A DNA stretch of 64,000 nucleotides from Alphaproteobacteria bacterium (GCA_018826515.1 JAHKAM010000031.1:1-64000); one strand, 5' to 3'. Shown: positions 7,070 through 15,649, numbered from the stretch's first letter. The notes: a model not told the origin generated them from the sequence alone. Numbers and translations: made by a program.

Positions 7070-9007
7070 ATGCCGGCGACGCTTCGCCTCCTCCTCGTCC
7101 TCGTCCTTCTGCTGGGCGCCGCGCTCCCTCTGCGGGCAGCGGCCCAGGAAACGACCCCCGGGGCGGAGACCGCCTGGCGGCTGCTGGACTACATCGCCGT
7201 CGATTACCCCGGCGCCGTCTCCGACGGCCGGGTGATCAGCGAGGCGGAATACGCCGAGATGCGGGAGTTCTCGGCCTCGGTGCGCACCCGGATCGCCGCC
7301 CTGCCGGCGCATGAGGCCCAGCCCCGGCTCCTCGCCGCGTCGTCCGTCCTGATCTCGGCGGTCGAAGCCCGCGAAACGCCGGTAACGGTTGCTCAACAGG
7401 CGCGGAGCCTAGCCGACGCCCTTCTCGCCGCCTATCCGACGCCGCTGGCGCCACAGACCATCCCCGATCTGCCGCGCGGCGCGGCGCTCTACGCTGAGCA
7501 GTGCGCCGTCTGCCATGGCGCGACCGGCCGCGGCGACGGCCCCGCCTCAGCCGGGCTCGAGCCGCCGGCGATCGCCTTCACCGATCGGGACCGCGCCCGC
7601 GAGCGCAGCCTGTTCGGTCTCTATCAGGTGATCGGCCAGGGCCTGGACGGCACCGCCATGGCGAGCTTCGCCCATCTCTCCGCCGAGGACCGCTGGGCGC
7701 TCGCCTTCTACGTCGGCGGCTTCGCCTACGCCGGGGAAGCGCCCCGTGCGGGCGAGCGCGCCTGGCGAGCCGATCCCAAGCTGCGAGCCGCCGTGCCGGA
7801 CCTCGAGGCCCTGACCCAGGTCACGCCGGCGGCGCTGGCGGCCCGCCTCGGGGAGCCTCGGGCGAACGAGGTGGTCGCCTACCTGCGCAGCCATCCGGAA
7901 GCCCTCGCGGTCGGGAGCACGGACGGGCTCGATCTGGCACGCCGCAAGCTCGCCGAGAGTCTGGCGGCCTATCGCGCCGGCGACGCGCGAAAGGCCGAGG
8001 AGCTGGCCCTTTCGGCCTATCTCGACGGCTTCGAGCCCGTGGAGCCGCTGCTGCGGGCCCGGGACGGCAAGTTGATGGCCCGGATCGAGGCGGCGATGGG
8101 CGAGCTTCGCGCCAATCTCAATCGCCGGGCCCCGGCCGACGCGGTGGCCGGACAGGTCGCGGCCCTGAGCGGGCTGTTCGACGAGGCTGGGCGGGCCCTC
8201 GCGCCCTCCCAGGCCTCGGCCCTGTCGACCTTCCTCGGCGCCTTCACCATTCTGCTGCGCGAGGGGCTGGAGGCTCTGCTGATCGTGATCGCGATGATCG
8301 CCTTCCTGCGCAAGGCCGAGCGCCAGGACGTGCTGCCCTACGTCCATGGCGGCTGGATCGCCGCGCTCGTCGCGGGCGGCGCGACCTGGGCGGCGGCGAC
8401 CTGGCTGATCGCCATCAGCGGCGCCAGCCGCGAACTCACCGAGGGCGTCGGCTCGCTGGTTTCGGCCATCGTGCTGTTGTCCGTGGGGGTGTGGATGCAC
8501 GGCAAGGCCCAAGCCGGCGCCTGGCAGGCCTATATCCGCGACAAGCTGTCGGCGGCGTTGTCGAAGCGGTCGGCCTGGTTCCTGTTCCTGCTGGCCTTCA
8601 TCGTCGTCTATCGCGAGGTGTTCGAGACCATCCTCTTCTACGCCGCCCTGTGGAGCCAGGGGACCCAAGGCGCCCTGCTCGGGGGCGCCGCGCTGGCGGT
8701 GGTCTGCCTGGCCCTGATCGCCTGGGGGCTGCTGATCTTCAGCAAGCGACTGCCGATCTCGCAGTTCTTCGCCTACAGCGCCCTGCTGATCGCGGCCCTG
8801 GCGGTGATCCTCGCGGGCAAGGGCGTGGCCGGGCTGCAGGAGGCGGGGGTCATGGACGTCCATCCGCTCGCCGCCCTGCCCCGCGTGGAAATCCTCGGCC
8901 TCTTCCCGACTTGGGAGGGCCTCGTGGCCCAGTTGATCGCGCTGACGGCCGTCGTGGTCGGCTTCTGGTGGGCGGATCGGAAGAGCCGGGCAGAGGCAGA
9001 CATTTAG
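7070..9007 (+). CDS. pbrT: Cytochrome c-FTR1 fusion metal permease (PbrT-like)
   Basis: A 646-residue fusion: signal peptide, a periplasmic helical region, a cytochrome c motif CAVCH (Cys145, Cys148, His149), a second helical region, and a C-terminal FTR1 iron-permease domain with about seven membrane helices. The two REXXE motifs of FTR1 permeases are present: REGLE at 397-401 and REVFE at 515-519. This layout is that of PbrT, the lead/iron uptake protein of lead-resistance operons; ferrous iron oxidised by the haem domain would feed the permease. The start at 7070 begins the signal peptide. The MerR-type promoter and the lspA cluster downstream favour a heavy-metal role. Confidence 0.82.
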   Translation: MPATLRLLLVLVLLLGAALPLRAAAQETTPGAETAWRLLDYIAVDYPGAVSDGRVISEAEYAEMREFSASVRTRIAALPAHEAQPRLLAASSVLISAVEARETPVTVAQQARSLADALLAAYPTPLAPQTIPDLPRGAALYAEQCAVCHGATGRGDGPASAGLEPPAIAFTDRDRARERSLFGLYQVIGQGLDGTAMASFAHLSAEDRWALAFYVGGFAYAGEAPRAGERAWRADPKLRAAVPDLEALTQVTPAALAARLGEPRANEVVAYLRSHPEALAVGSTDGLDLARRKLAESLAAYRAGDARKAEELALSAYLDGFEPVEPLLRARDGKLMARIEAAMGELRANLNRRAPADAVAGQVAALSGLFDEAGRALAPSQASALSTFLGAFTILLREGLEALLIVIAMIAFLRKAERQDVLPYVHGGWIAALVAGGATWAAATWLIAISGASRELTEGVGSLVSAIVLLSVGVWMHGKAQAGAWQAYIRDKLSAALSKRSAWFLFLLAFIVVYREVFETILFYAALWSQGTQGALLGGAALAVVCLALIAWGLLIFSKRLPISQFFAYSALLIAALAVILAGKGVAGLQEAGVMDVHPLAALPRVEILGLFPTWEGLVAQLIALTAVVVGFWWADRKSRAEADI

Positions 9008-9045
9008 GCCGGGGACGGGCCCCCAGCGACGGACGAAATCTTCGC

Positions 9046-9076
9046 TTGATCCTCTAGGGACTAGAGGATGTAGCTT
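9046..9076 (+). promoter_or_regulatory. MerR-type promoter for the methyltransferase-lspA genes
   Basis: TTGATC at 9046-9051, exactly 19 bases, then TAGCTT at 9071-9076. The spacer contains the perfect dyad CCTCTAG-GGA-CTAGAGG (9051-9067). The same dyad core occurs in front of the CDF exporter at 22921-22935, so both are probably bound by the same regulator, most simply the MerR-family protein at 22960. Confidence 0.78.
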
Positions 9077-9100
9077 GACGCCTGATCCCTTGGAGGCTTC

Positions 9101-9812
9101 ATGACTCGTTCTGCATCCCCGGCCGAATTCACACCGGCTCTCGGGCACCGCAGCCTGACCGGGCTGTATGACGCCGCCATCGCCCTGATGACGCGCGAGA
9201 CCGTCTGGCGGGCGGCTCTCGTGGCACAGCTCGCGCCGCGCGACGGTGAAACAATCGTCGATGTCGGCTGCGGGACCGGCACGCTCGCGACCCTGATCAA
9301 GGCCGCGGCCCCCGGAGCCGACATGATCGGCATCGACCCCGATCCGGAGGTGCTGGACCGGGCGCGATCCAAGGCCCTCAGCCGCGGAGCCGACGTGGAC
9401 TTCCTCCAGGGCTTCGCGGGCGACGTCGCGGAGCTGATCGGCCGGGACCGGGCGGACAAGGTCGTGTCCAGCCTCGTGTTTCACCAGGCGCCAATCGTCG
9501 GCAAGCGCGCCGGGCTGGCGTCGATTCACGCCGCCCTTCGGCCCGGGCGGGGAGCTGCACATCGCCGACTATGGCTGGCAGCGCACGCCGTCGACGCGGC
9601 TTCTCTTCCGCCAGGTCCAGGCCCTAAACGGGGTCGAAAACACCCGGCTGAACGCCGCCGGCGGCCTGCCCGACCTGATCGCCGAGGCCGGGTTCGAGCA
9701 CGTCGAGGAGCGTCGGGTGATCGCCACCGCCACCGGCTCGATCTCCCTGTATCGGGCCAGGAAGCCGCGGGGCCCCTCTTCCCAGCCGAACCAGGAGATC
9801 GGGCATGTCTGA
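9101..9812 (+). pseudogene. Class I SAM-dependent methyltransferase, frameshifted
   Basis: The first about 148 residues form a normal methyltransferase: TIVDVGCGTGTLA is the SAM-binding motif I and MIGIDPDPE is motif II. Near 9545-9552, in a G-rich run, one extra base shifts the frame; after skipping it the protein continues sensibly (GELHIADYGWQRTPSTRLL ...) to a stop at 9812, overlapping the lspA start at 9805. Unshifted translation gives an Arg-rich tail ending at 9817, which is not coding-like. Either the gene is broken or this is a sequencing error. It sits under a MerR-type promoter. Confidence 0.75.
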
Positions 9813-10320
9813 CCTAAACCTCGTTCCTGCAGCGCCCGCCGTCCGGCACTCGGGCGGACGATCGGTCAGACTGGCCGCCGTGGTCCTTGCGATCGGCGTG
9901 GCCGGGGCCGATCAGCTTGCCAAGGCCTGGGCTCGCACCCTGACCGCCCCGATCGAGATCGCGCCTTTTCTAAAGCTCGACCTCAGCTTCAACCGCGGCG
10001 TCACCTTCGGCCTCCTCTCGGCCGACGGCGACGCCGGGCGCTGGCTGCTGGTGGCGCTCACCGGCGCCGTCGCCGCGGCGGTCCTGACCGCCGCCTGGCG
10101 CACGCGGCGCCCTGCGCTGGCCCTCGCGCTCGGCGCTGTCGCCGGCGGCGCGCTCGGCAACATCGCCGACCGCATCCGCCAAGGTGCGGTGACGGACTTC
10201 ATCGACTTGCACGTGGGCGACTGGCGCTGGCCGACGTTCAACCTTGCGGACACGGCGATCGTCTGCGGCGTCGCGGCGCTGTTGTGGATTTCCGTCAAAA
10301 CGGGTGAAACAAGGTCATGA
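9805..10320 (+). CDS. lspA: Signal peptidase II (LspA)
   Basis: 171 residues with four membrane helices. The conserved family blocks are all present: ADQLAKAW (35-42), FNRGVTFGLL (62-71), GGALGNIADRIRQG (114-127) and FNLADTAI (145-152). The catalytic aspartates are expected at Asp131 and Asp149, 18 residues apart as in E. coli LspA. The enzyme cleaves lipoprotein signal peptides in the inner membrane. An extra lspA in a metal island is a known feature of lead/zinc resistance clusters (PbrC), here following a PbrT-like gene. It overlaps the methyltransferase end and the next small ORF. Confidence 0.9.
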   Translation: MSDLNLVPAAPAVRHSGGRSVRLAAVVLAIGVAGADQLAKAWARTLTAPIEIAPFLKLDLSFNRGVTFGLLSADGDAGRWLLVALTGAVAAAVLTAAWRTRRPALALALGAVAGGALGNIADRIRQGAVTDFIDLHVGDWRWPTFNLADTAIVCGVAALLWISVKTGETRS

Positions 10321-10637
10321 CCCGGGAGAAAACGCTCATCGCGCTCTGGTCGGCGGCGGCGGTTGTGCTGACCGCCGTGGCCGCCGCCGTGCTGCAGAAC
10401 TCGCTCTAACAGACGGTCCTGGCCATTGGCAGCCACCTCATCCCGGCGACGGTGCTGCGGGGAGACGAACTCATCATCCTGCCGTTCCTGGTGAGCCTCT
10501 ACCTCATCGCCGCGTCACCTTCGCCCTCGCCTACCCGCGCGGAGCCGCGGGCGCGCGCCTTCGGCATGGCGCTGACCGGCGGCTCTCTCATCGCGGCGCT
10601 CGGGATCGCGGCGGTGTTCATTGGCCTTGGTCGGTAG
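10317..10637 (+). pseudogene. Small membrane protein interrupted by an in-frame stop
   Basis: An ORF begins with ATG at 10317, overlapping the lspA stop (ATGA), and codes for one hydrophobic segment (MTREKTLIALWSAAAVVLTA) before TAA at 10407-10409. The same frame then continues open to 10637 and codes for two more hydrophobic stretches (ELIILPFLVSLYLIAA and SLIAALGIAAVFIGLG). A TAC-to-TAA change would explain the break. The alternative is two separate short genes, but the second part lacks a good start or ribosome-binding site. Function unknown; it is probably part of the metal operon. Confidence 0.5.
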
Positions 10638-10740
10638 GTCCCACCGAGGCGATAGGGTGACCGTCACCATGAAATCGGCCAAGTATCAACCGCGACCCGG
10701 GCGTGCCTTGCGGGATCGCGGCGCCTTCAGGAGATTTCGG

Positions 10741-11202
10741 ATGGCTCAAGTTTCAACTGCTCGCCGCGCCGTTCTTATCGGCCTGCCCCTCGCCGCCCTG
10801 GCGGGCGCCGCGCAGGCAGTCCCGGACAAGCGAATGACGGCTTACAAGACCCCCTGGTGCGCCTGCTGCGGCGGGTGGATCGCCCATATGCGCGAGGCGG
10901 GCTGGACCGTCGAGGTCGTCGAACGCGAGGACCTCACCCCGATCCGGGCCCGGCACGGCATCCCCGACCGATGGGCGAGCTGCCACACCGCCGTCGTGGG
11001 CGCCTACGCCATCGAAGGGCATGTTCCGGCCCGCGATGTGGACCGGTTGCTGCGCGAAGGTCCCGCCGCCCGGGCGCTGAGCGCCCCCGGCATGCCGGCG
11101 GGTTCGCCGGGCATGGAGGCCGCCGGGCGCGAGCCCTACACGACCGTGCTCATCCTCAATGACGGGTCAACCCGCGTGTTCGGCCGACACAACGGCGCCT
11201 GA
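10741..11202 (+). CDS. DUF411 metal-binding protein, exported
   Basis: 153 residues. The start at 10741 has AGGAG 8 bases upstream and begins a signal peptide with a twin-Arg-like start (ARRAVLIGLPLA) and cleavage after AQA. The mature protein has the DUF411 core: YKTPWCACCGGWIAHM, a CxCC metal-binding cluster, then a thioredoxin-like alternation and HTAVVGAYAIEGHVP. DUF411 proteins are linked with copper and other metal resistance in the periplasm. Its last 36 bases overlap the convergent acyltransferase gene. Confidence 0.82.
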   Translation: MAQVSTARRAVLIGLPLAALAGAAQAVPDKRMTAYKTPWCACCGGWIAHMREAGWTVEVVEREDLTPIRARHGIPDRWASCHTAVVGAYAIEGHVPARDVDRLLREGPAARALSAPGMPAGSPGMEAAGREPYTTVLILNDGSTRVFGRHNGA

Positions 11203-12333
11203 CGCCCTGGGCGCGGCGACCGCCGCATGGTCTCCGACGGCCCGGTTCCTGCGCGAGGGGTTGAGCCAGATCTGGACCGGGCGGTCGAACCCGTAGCGGA
11301 ACACGGCGGCGGCGGCGAAGGCGTCGGCGAAACCGACGGACCACAGCGCCCAGCGGGCGCCGGACGGCAGGGTATCCTGGCCGAGGGCGTCGAGCAGGCC
11401 GAACCAGACGATGCGGCTCACCTCATTGGTGAGGAACATCGAGAACGACATCAGGGCGAGATGTTCGATCAGACGCGAGGGCCGGAGCACGGGGATGGCC
11501 CCGGCGGCCCAGATGATCACCGTCATCAGGCCCAGAGACAGCAGGCTGAAGGCGCCAAAGGCCTGCATCATGACCAGCGCGACGGCGGCGGCCAGCCCGA
11601 TCGCTCCCGCGAGGCGCGGCGCGACATACACCCGTGAGCCGTAGTAGGCCGCCGCGACGCCGAGCAGGAAGAGCGGCAGGGCGCGCAGGATGCCGTATCG
11701 CATCGGCAGGCGGAAGATGGGATCGCCGAGCCACAGCGAGGCGGCGAGATCGGCGGCGGCGACAAGGACTACCGCGCCGATCACCACCAGCACCGGCGGC
11801 CAGCGCCAGAGAGCGCGACAAGTCCACGGCAGGAGGAGATAGCAGCCGATCAGGGCCGATAGCGTCCAGGTCGGGGCGTTCCACCCCTGTCCGCCCGGCA
11901 CGCCATAAGCCTGGACCAGCAACACCTGCGCCGGCAGCTGCGACCAGTCGAACCATCGCGGGTCGCTGGGCGCGACCCCCGCCAGGGCGGCGCCGCCGAC
12001 GATGGCCACGAGAATGAGGCTGACGGCCAGGTGGGCCGGAATGACGCGCAGCACGCGCTGGCGCGCATAGGCGCGCAGCGAGGCCTGCCCGACGGCGAGG
12101 CGGTCGCCATAGATGCGGGCAAGAACGTAGCCGGAGTCGATGATGAAGAAGTCAGTGAGCAGATAGCCCCGGTCGAACACCGGATGGAGCTCCGGCAGCG
12201 GAACCGGCGCGGCCTCCCGGAAATGGTAGAGGATGATCAGCGCCCCGACGACGAACCGGAGCGCGTCCAGCCAGCCGCCGCGGGCGATGCGGGGCGGGGA
12301 TCGGTCCATCGGCTCGTGGGCGGCGCGGCGCAT
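11167..12333 (-). CDS. Acyltransferase 3 family membrane protein
   Basis: 388 residues with about ten membrane helices. The start WLDALRFVVGALIILYHF has the R-x10-H arrangement of acyltransferase 3 enzymes, which transfer acetyl or other acyl groups to surface sugars. A start at residue 9 (12309) is possible. It points toward and overlaps the DUF411 gene by 36 bases. It has no obvious metal role and may be a passenger in the island; it is not closely alike to the fragment at the window start as far as that part can be compared. Confidence 0.82.
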   Translation of the reverse strand: MRRAAHEPMDRSPPRIARGGWLDALRFVVGALIILYHFREAAPVPLPELHPVFDRGYLLTDFFIIDSGYVLARIYGDRLAVGQASLRAYARQRVLRVIPAHLAVSLILVAIVGGAALAGVAPSDPRWFDWSQLPAQVLLVQAYGVPGGQGWNAPTWTLSALIGCYLLLPWTCRALWRWPPVLVVIGAVVLVAAADLAASLWLGDPIFRLPMRYGILRALPLFLLGVAAAYYGSRVYVAPRLAGAIGLAAAVALVMMQAFGAFSLLSLGLMTVIIWAAGAIPVLRPSRLIEHLALMSFSMFLTNEVSRIVWFGLLDALGQDTLPSGARWALWSVGFADAFAAAAVFRYGFDRPVQIWLNPSRRNRAVGDHAAVAAPRASGAVVSAEHAG

Positions 12334-12401
12334 GGCCGGACCCTACCCCCGGAGCGGCCAAGGAAGGGTTAGCGCCAGGGCGTCTGTGGCCGACGGGAGT
12401 G

Positions 12402-12599
12402 TCAGTCCTCCGCCCTGTCCACGATGACGGGGTGGCCGACGGTCGTATGCTGAAGGGGTAAGACGATATCCGCCCGGGCGGCGAACAGGCCGGCCGACCC
12501 GATCAGCCAGAGCCCGCCTATGCCGGCGGCGATCATCCGCCCCCCGCGGTCCTTGGGTTCCATAGCATAACAGGCGGCGCCAACGCCGCCCAGGATCAC
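12402..12599 (-). CDS. Small membrane protein, N-terminus unclear
   Basis: From a GTG at 12599 the protein has 65 residues with one helix (MIAAGIGGLWLIGSAGLFAA). The same frame upstream, to about 12770, reads coherently as membrane protein (DLVVAGVGSLVAAGVVFCLA, then GSHNVPLYLGYAV) but has no ATG, GTG or TTG back to a stop codon near 12880. The real gene is therefore either started at an unusual codon inside or after DUF305 or has lost its start by a frameshift. It is the last gene of the minus-strand metal operon. Function unknown. Confidence 0.5.
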   Translation of the reverse strand: MILGGVGAACYAMEPKDRGGRMIAAGIGGLWLIGSAGLFAARADIVLPLQHTTVGHPVIVDRAED

Positions 12600-12819
12600 C
12601 GCATAACCCAGGTACAGAGGGACGTTGTGAGAGCCCGACAGGATGAAGGCGAGGCAGAAGACGACGCCGGCCGCGACGAGGCTTCCGACCCCCGCGACGA
12701 CCAGATCCAGGTCAGGTTCCGCCTGGGCGGGGGCCTCGGCCGCGACCGCCTGGTCTTGGCGCGGCCTTCCTTCCAGCGAAGGTCGCGGCTCCGGACGGTG
12801 AACCGCTTGCCCGCCGGCG

Positions 12820-13263
12820 TCAGGGCCTGACGCCGGCGGGCAAGGCGTCCTCGTGGCGGGCCAGCAGGATCCTCATCCGGATGATCTCGGCCTCCTGGGC
12901 GGCGATGATCTCGCGGGCGAGGCTTTGGACGTCCGCGGCCTCGCCGTGTTCGACGGCGATCTTCGCCATGGCGATGGCGCCGTCGTGATGCGCGATCATG
13001 CCCCAAAGGAAGTCGACGTCGGCATCGCCGGTATAGGCGATGACCATGCCCCGGTGCATCCGATCGTTCGCTTCACGGTAGGCCCGCGTCGATGGAGCCT
13101 CGCCCGGCGTCGCGCCCTGAGCCTCGTGAGCACCGGCATCCCGGGCCGATGACGGGGGCGCCGCGTCCGCTGCGGGCCGTGACCGCACCGACAGCATGCC
13201 GTAGGCGAAGGCCGACAGCGCGAGGAAGACGGCGATGACGGAAACCCATCCGATGCGCTTCAT
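12820..13263 (-). CDS. DUF305 (CopM-type) protein, membrane-anchored
   Basis: 147 residues: a single N-terminal anchor or signal (VSVIAVFLALSAFAYGML), a linker, and a DUF305 helical domain with the features DFLWGMIAHHDGAIAMAK (about 84-101) and EIIRMRILL. The paired histidines and methionines fit copper/silver binding as in CopM. The 3' end has the palindromic run GCCGGCGTC. It overlaps the upstream P-type ATPase by 4 bases, so it is cotranslated and likely supplies or buffers periplasmic metal. Confidence 0.85.
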   Translation of the reverse strand: MKRIGWVSVIAVFLALSAFAYGMLSVRSRPAADAAPPSSARDAGAHEAQGATPGEAPSTRAYREANDRMHRGMVIAYTGDADVDFLWGMIAHHDGAIAMAKIAVEHGEAADVQSLAREIIAAQEAEIIRMRILLARHEDALPAGVRP

Positions 13264-15350
13264 GCGGCTGTTCCCTTCGGGTCGGGCGCCGCCGTGGCGG
13301 CCACGCCAGTCGACGGATCTGCCCTGCGAGTCGGGTCGCGGTAGCCGAGGAGCCGGAGGGCGTTGAACACGACCAGAACGGTCGAGCCCTCGTGCATCGC
13401 CACGGCCGGGCCGATGCCCAATCCGAGGATGGTGGCGGGCACAAGGAAGGCGACCACCCCCAGGCTGACGACGAGGTTCTGCAGGATGATGGCGCGGGTT
13501 CGGCGGCTCAGGCCGACGGCGAACGGAAGTTGCGAGAGATCGTCAGACATCAGGGCGACATCGGCGGTCTCCAGGGCGACGTCGGATCCGGCGGCGCCCA
13601 TGGCGATGCCCACGGTCGCGGTGGCCATGGCGGGGGCGTCGTTCACGCCGTCCCCGACCATGGCGATCTTGCCCTCGGCGCGAAGGCGTTTGATGGCGTC
13701 GACCTTGTCCTCGGGCATCAGATCGCCCCAGGCTTCGGTCAGGCCGACCTGGCTGGCGATCGCCTGGGCCGCTTTCTGGTGGTCTCCGGAGATCATGATC
13801 ATCCGGGACACGCCCAGAGCGCGCAAAGCGTCCAGCGCCCTGCGCGCCGCGGCCCGTGGCGTGTCCAGCAGGCCGATCACACCGAGATCGCGATCGCCCC
13901 GACGCACGACCATCAAAGTGCGGCCCTCCAGCCGCAGGCGCGTGACGGCCGCCTCCGCCTCGTCGCTGAGCGGGCCGACCCCATCCACGCCGAACATCTC
14001 GGGCTTGCCGATCAATACCGGCGCGCCTTCGAACCGGGCGGTGACGCCTTTCCCGGTCAGGCTTTTCAGCTCCGAGGCCGCGGCGATCGCCGCGCCCTTG
14101 AGACGCTCGAGCCCGTCGCGCGCGATCGCTTCCGCCAGAGGGTGATCGCTCAACCGCTCGACGGCGACGGCGGTCGTCAGGAGGTCGATTTCCTTCGCCC
14201 CGGCCACGGGAACGACGTCCGTGATGCGGGGCCGTCCTTCCGTCAGGGTGCCGGTCTTGTCGAAAGCGATGGCGCTGAGCGAGCCCAGGTTCTCCAGGGG
14301 CGCGCCGCCCTTGATCAGGACGCCGGCCCGCGCCGCTCGGGCGACGCCCGAGAGGACGGCGCTGGGCGTGGCGATGGCGAGGGCGCAGGGGCTGGCCGCC
14401 ACCAGGACCGCCATGGCCCGGTAGAAGCTGTCGCGGAAGGGCTCGTCGACCACGACCCAGGCGAAGAGCAGGATGAAGGCGAGGCCGAGCACTACGGGGA
14501 CGAAGATGCGTTCGAAGCGGTCCGTAAAACGCTGCGTGGGAGATTTCTGGGTTTCCGCCTCGCTGACCATGCGGACGACCTTGGCCAGGGTCGTGTCGGT
14601 GGACTTGCGGGTCGTCTCGATCTCGATCGCGCCCGCGCCGTTGATGGTGCCCGCGAAGACGATGGAAGCAGAGCCGATCTGAGCGGGTCGCGCCCGGGCG
14701 GCTTCGACGTCGACGACCGGTTGCTTGTCGACCGGCATGCTCTCGCCGGTGACGGGCGCCTGGTTGATGCTTGTCGCACCGACCACGACGAACCCGTCGG
14801 CCGGGAGCCGTTCGTTGGGACGCACGACCACCGTATCGCCGACCTCGACCTCCTCGACCGGAACTTCGAAAACCTGATCGCCGCGGCGAACATGGGCCGT
14901 GCGCGGCGCCAGGTCCGCCAGGGCTTCGATCGCCCGTTTGGCGCGACCCATGGCGTAGTTCTCAAGGGCGTGGCCGACGCTGAACAGGAACAGGAGCAGC
15001 GCGCCTTCGGCCCAGGCCCCAAGCGCCGCCGCGCCAGCGGCGGCCACGAGCATCAGGGTATCGATCTCGAACCGCTTGTTGCGGAGGTTTTCGAAAGCCT
15101 CGCGGACCGTGAAGAAGCCGCCGAAGCTATAGGCGATCACATACAGACCGAGAGGCAGCCACGCCGGAACGCCGGGAGCGAGCTTTTCCAGCCCGAAACC
15201 CAGCGCCAGCGTGCCGCCGCTCGCCAGCGCGAAAATCACCTCGGTGTTCGATCCGAACACGCCACCATGAGCGTGGGGGTCGGCTCCCGCCTTTTCGCTC
15301 GTATGGTCGTGGCAGTCTCCGGCTTGATGATCGGCTTCGGGCGTACTCAT
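13260..15350 (-). CDS. P1B-type heavy-metal ATPase, subgroup 4-like
   Basis: 696 residues. Domains in order: a His-rich N-terminus (about 1-30, HDHTSEKAGADPHAHGG) in place of a folded metal-binding domain; membrane helices; the actuator motif TGES; the membrane metal site Ser320-Pro321-Cys322; the phosphorylation site DKTGTLT with Asp364; GDGVNDAPA; and MHEGSTVLVV in the last helices. SPC together with HEGS/GT marks the P1B-4 group, whose members export Co, Zn, Cd or Fe, as opposed to the CPC of Cu/Zn pumps. ATGA overlap with the gene upstream and a 4-base overlap with DUF305 show tight coupling. Confidence 0.9.
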   Translation of the reverse strand: MSTPEADHQAGDCHDHTSEKAGADPHAHGGVFGSNTEVIFALASGGTLALGFGLEKLAPGVPAWLPLGLYVIAYSFGGFFTVREAFENLRNKRFEIDTLMLVAAAGAAALGAWAEGALLLFLFSVGHALENYAMGRAKRAIEALADLAPRTAHVRRGDQVFEVPVEEVEVGDTVVVRPNERLPADGFVVVGATSINQAPVTGESMPVDKQPVVDVEAARARPAQIGSASIVFAGTINGAGAIEIETTRKSTDTTLAKVVRMVSEAETQKSPTQRFTDRFERIFVPVVLGLAFILLFAWVVVDEPFRDSFYRAMAVLVAASPCALAIATPSAVLSGVARAARAGVLIKGGAPLENLGSLSAIAFDKTGTLTEGRPRITDVVPVAGAKEIDLLTTAVAVERLSDHPLAEAIARDGLERLKGAAIAAASELKSLTGKGVTARFEGAPVLIGKPEMFGVDGVGPLSDEAEAAVTRLRLEGRTLMVVRRGDRDLGVIGLLDTPRAAARRALDALRALGVSRMIMISGDHQKAAQAIASQVGLTEAWGDLMPEDKVDAIKRLRAEGKIAMVGDGVNDAPAMATATVGIAMGAAGSDVALETADVALMSDDLSQLPFAVGLSRRTRAIILQNLVVSLGVVAFLVPATILGLGIGPAVAMHEGSTVLVVFNALRLLGYRDPTRRADPSTGVAATAAPDPKGTAA

Positions 15351-15649
15351 CGGACCGCCTCCTCATTATCGTCGGTGCGAGCGGCGTCTCGCAGAATTTC
15401 GAGGCCGCCCTTGATGGCGACGACCGCGCCCAGGGCGCCCACGATCAGGTCGGGCCATGCTCGTCCCACCGCCAGGAAGCTGATCGGATAGACGGCGCTG
15501 TCCGAATCATTGTCCGCCGCATTGCCGAGAAGTGCGCTGGAATCCGCCAGCCAGCCCGCGACGCCCAGCCCGACGAACAGGGCGGCGTTCAGCCCCGCGA
15601 CCCATGGCAGGATCCGCCGCTGATCGTCCTGGGGGGTCTGGGCGCTCAC
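15347..15649 (-). CDS. Shortened CDF-type cation transporter (internal deletion)
   Basis: 100 residues from a GTG at 15649 (GAGGAGA lies 5 bases upstream). The start is CDF-like: two helices with ADSSALLGNAADNDSDSAVY, keeping the Asp residues of the transport site in helix 2. The sequence then jumps at about residue 75 (LAVGR/AWPDLIVG) to what is normally helices 5-6. About 90-100 residues (helices 3-4) are missing compared with the full CDF gene at 22233-22883. The frame is kept, and the gene overlaps the ATPase (ATGA). It may be non-functional or serve as an accessory peptide. Confidence 0.7.
   Translation of the reverse strand: MSAQTPQDDQRRILPWVAGLNAALFVGLGVAGWLADSSALLGNAADNDSDSAVYPISFLAVGRAWPDLIVGALGAVVAIKGGLEILRDAARTDDNEEAVR

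Noticed and set aside
13392-15491. A 699-residue plus-strand frame opposite the metal ATPase.
   Set aside because: The minus strand holds a clear P-type ATPase with DKTGTLT and SPC; the plus-strand product is low complexity.
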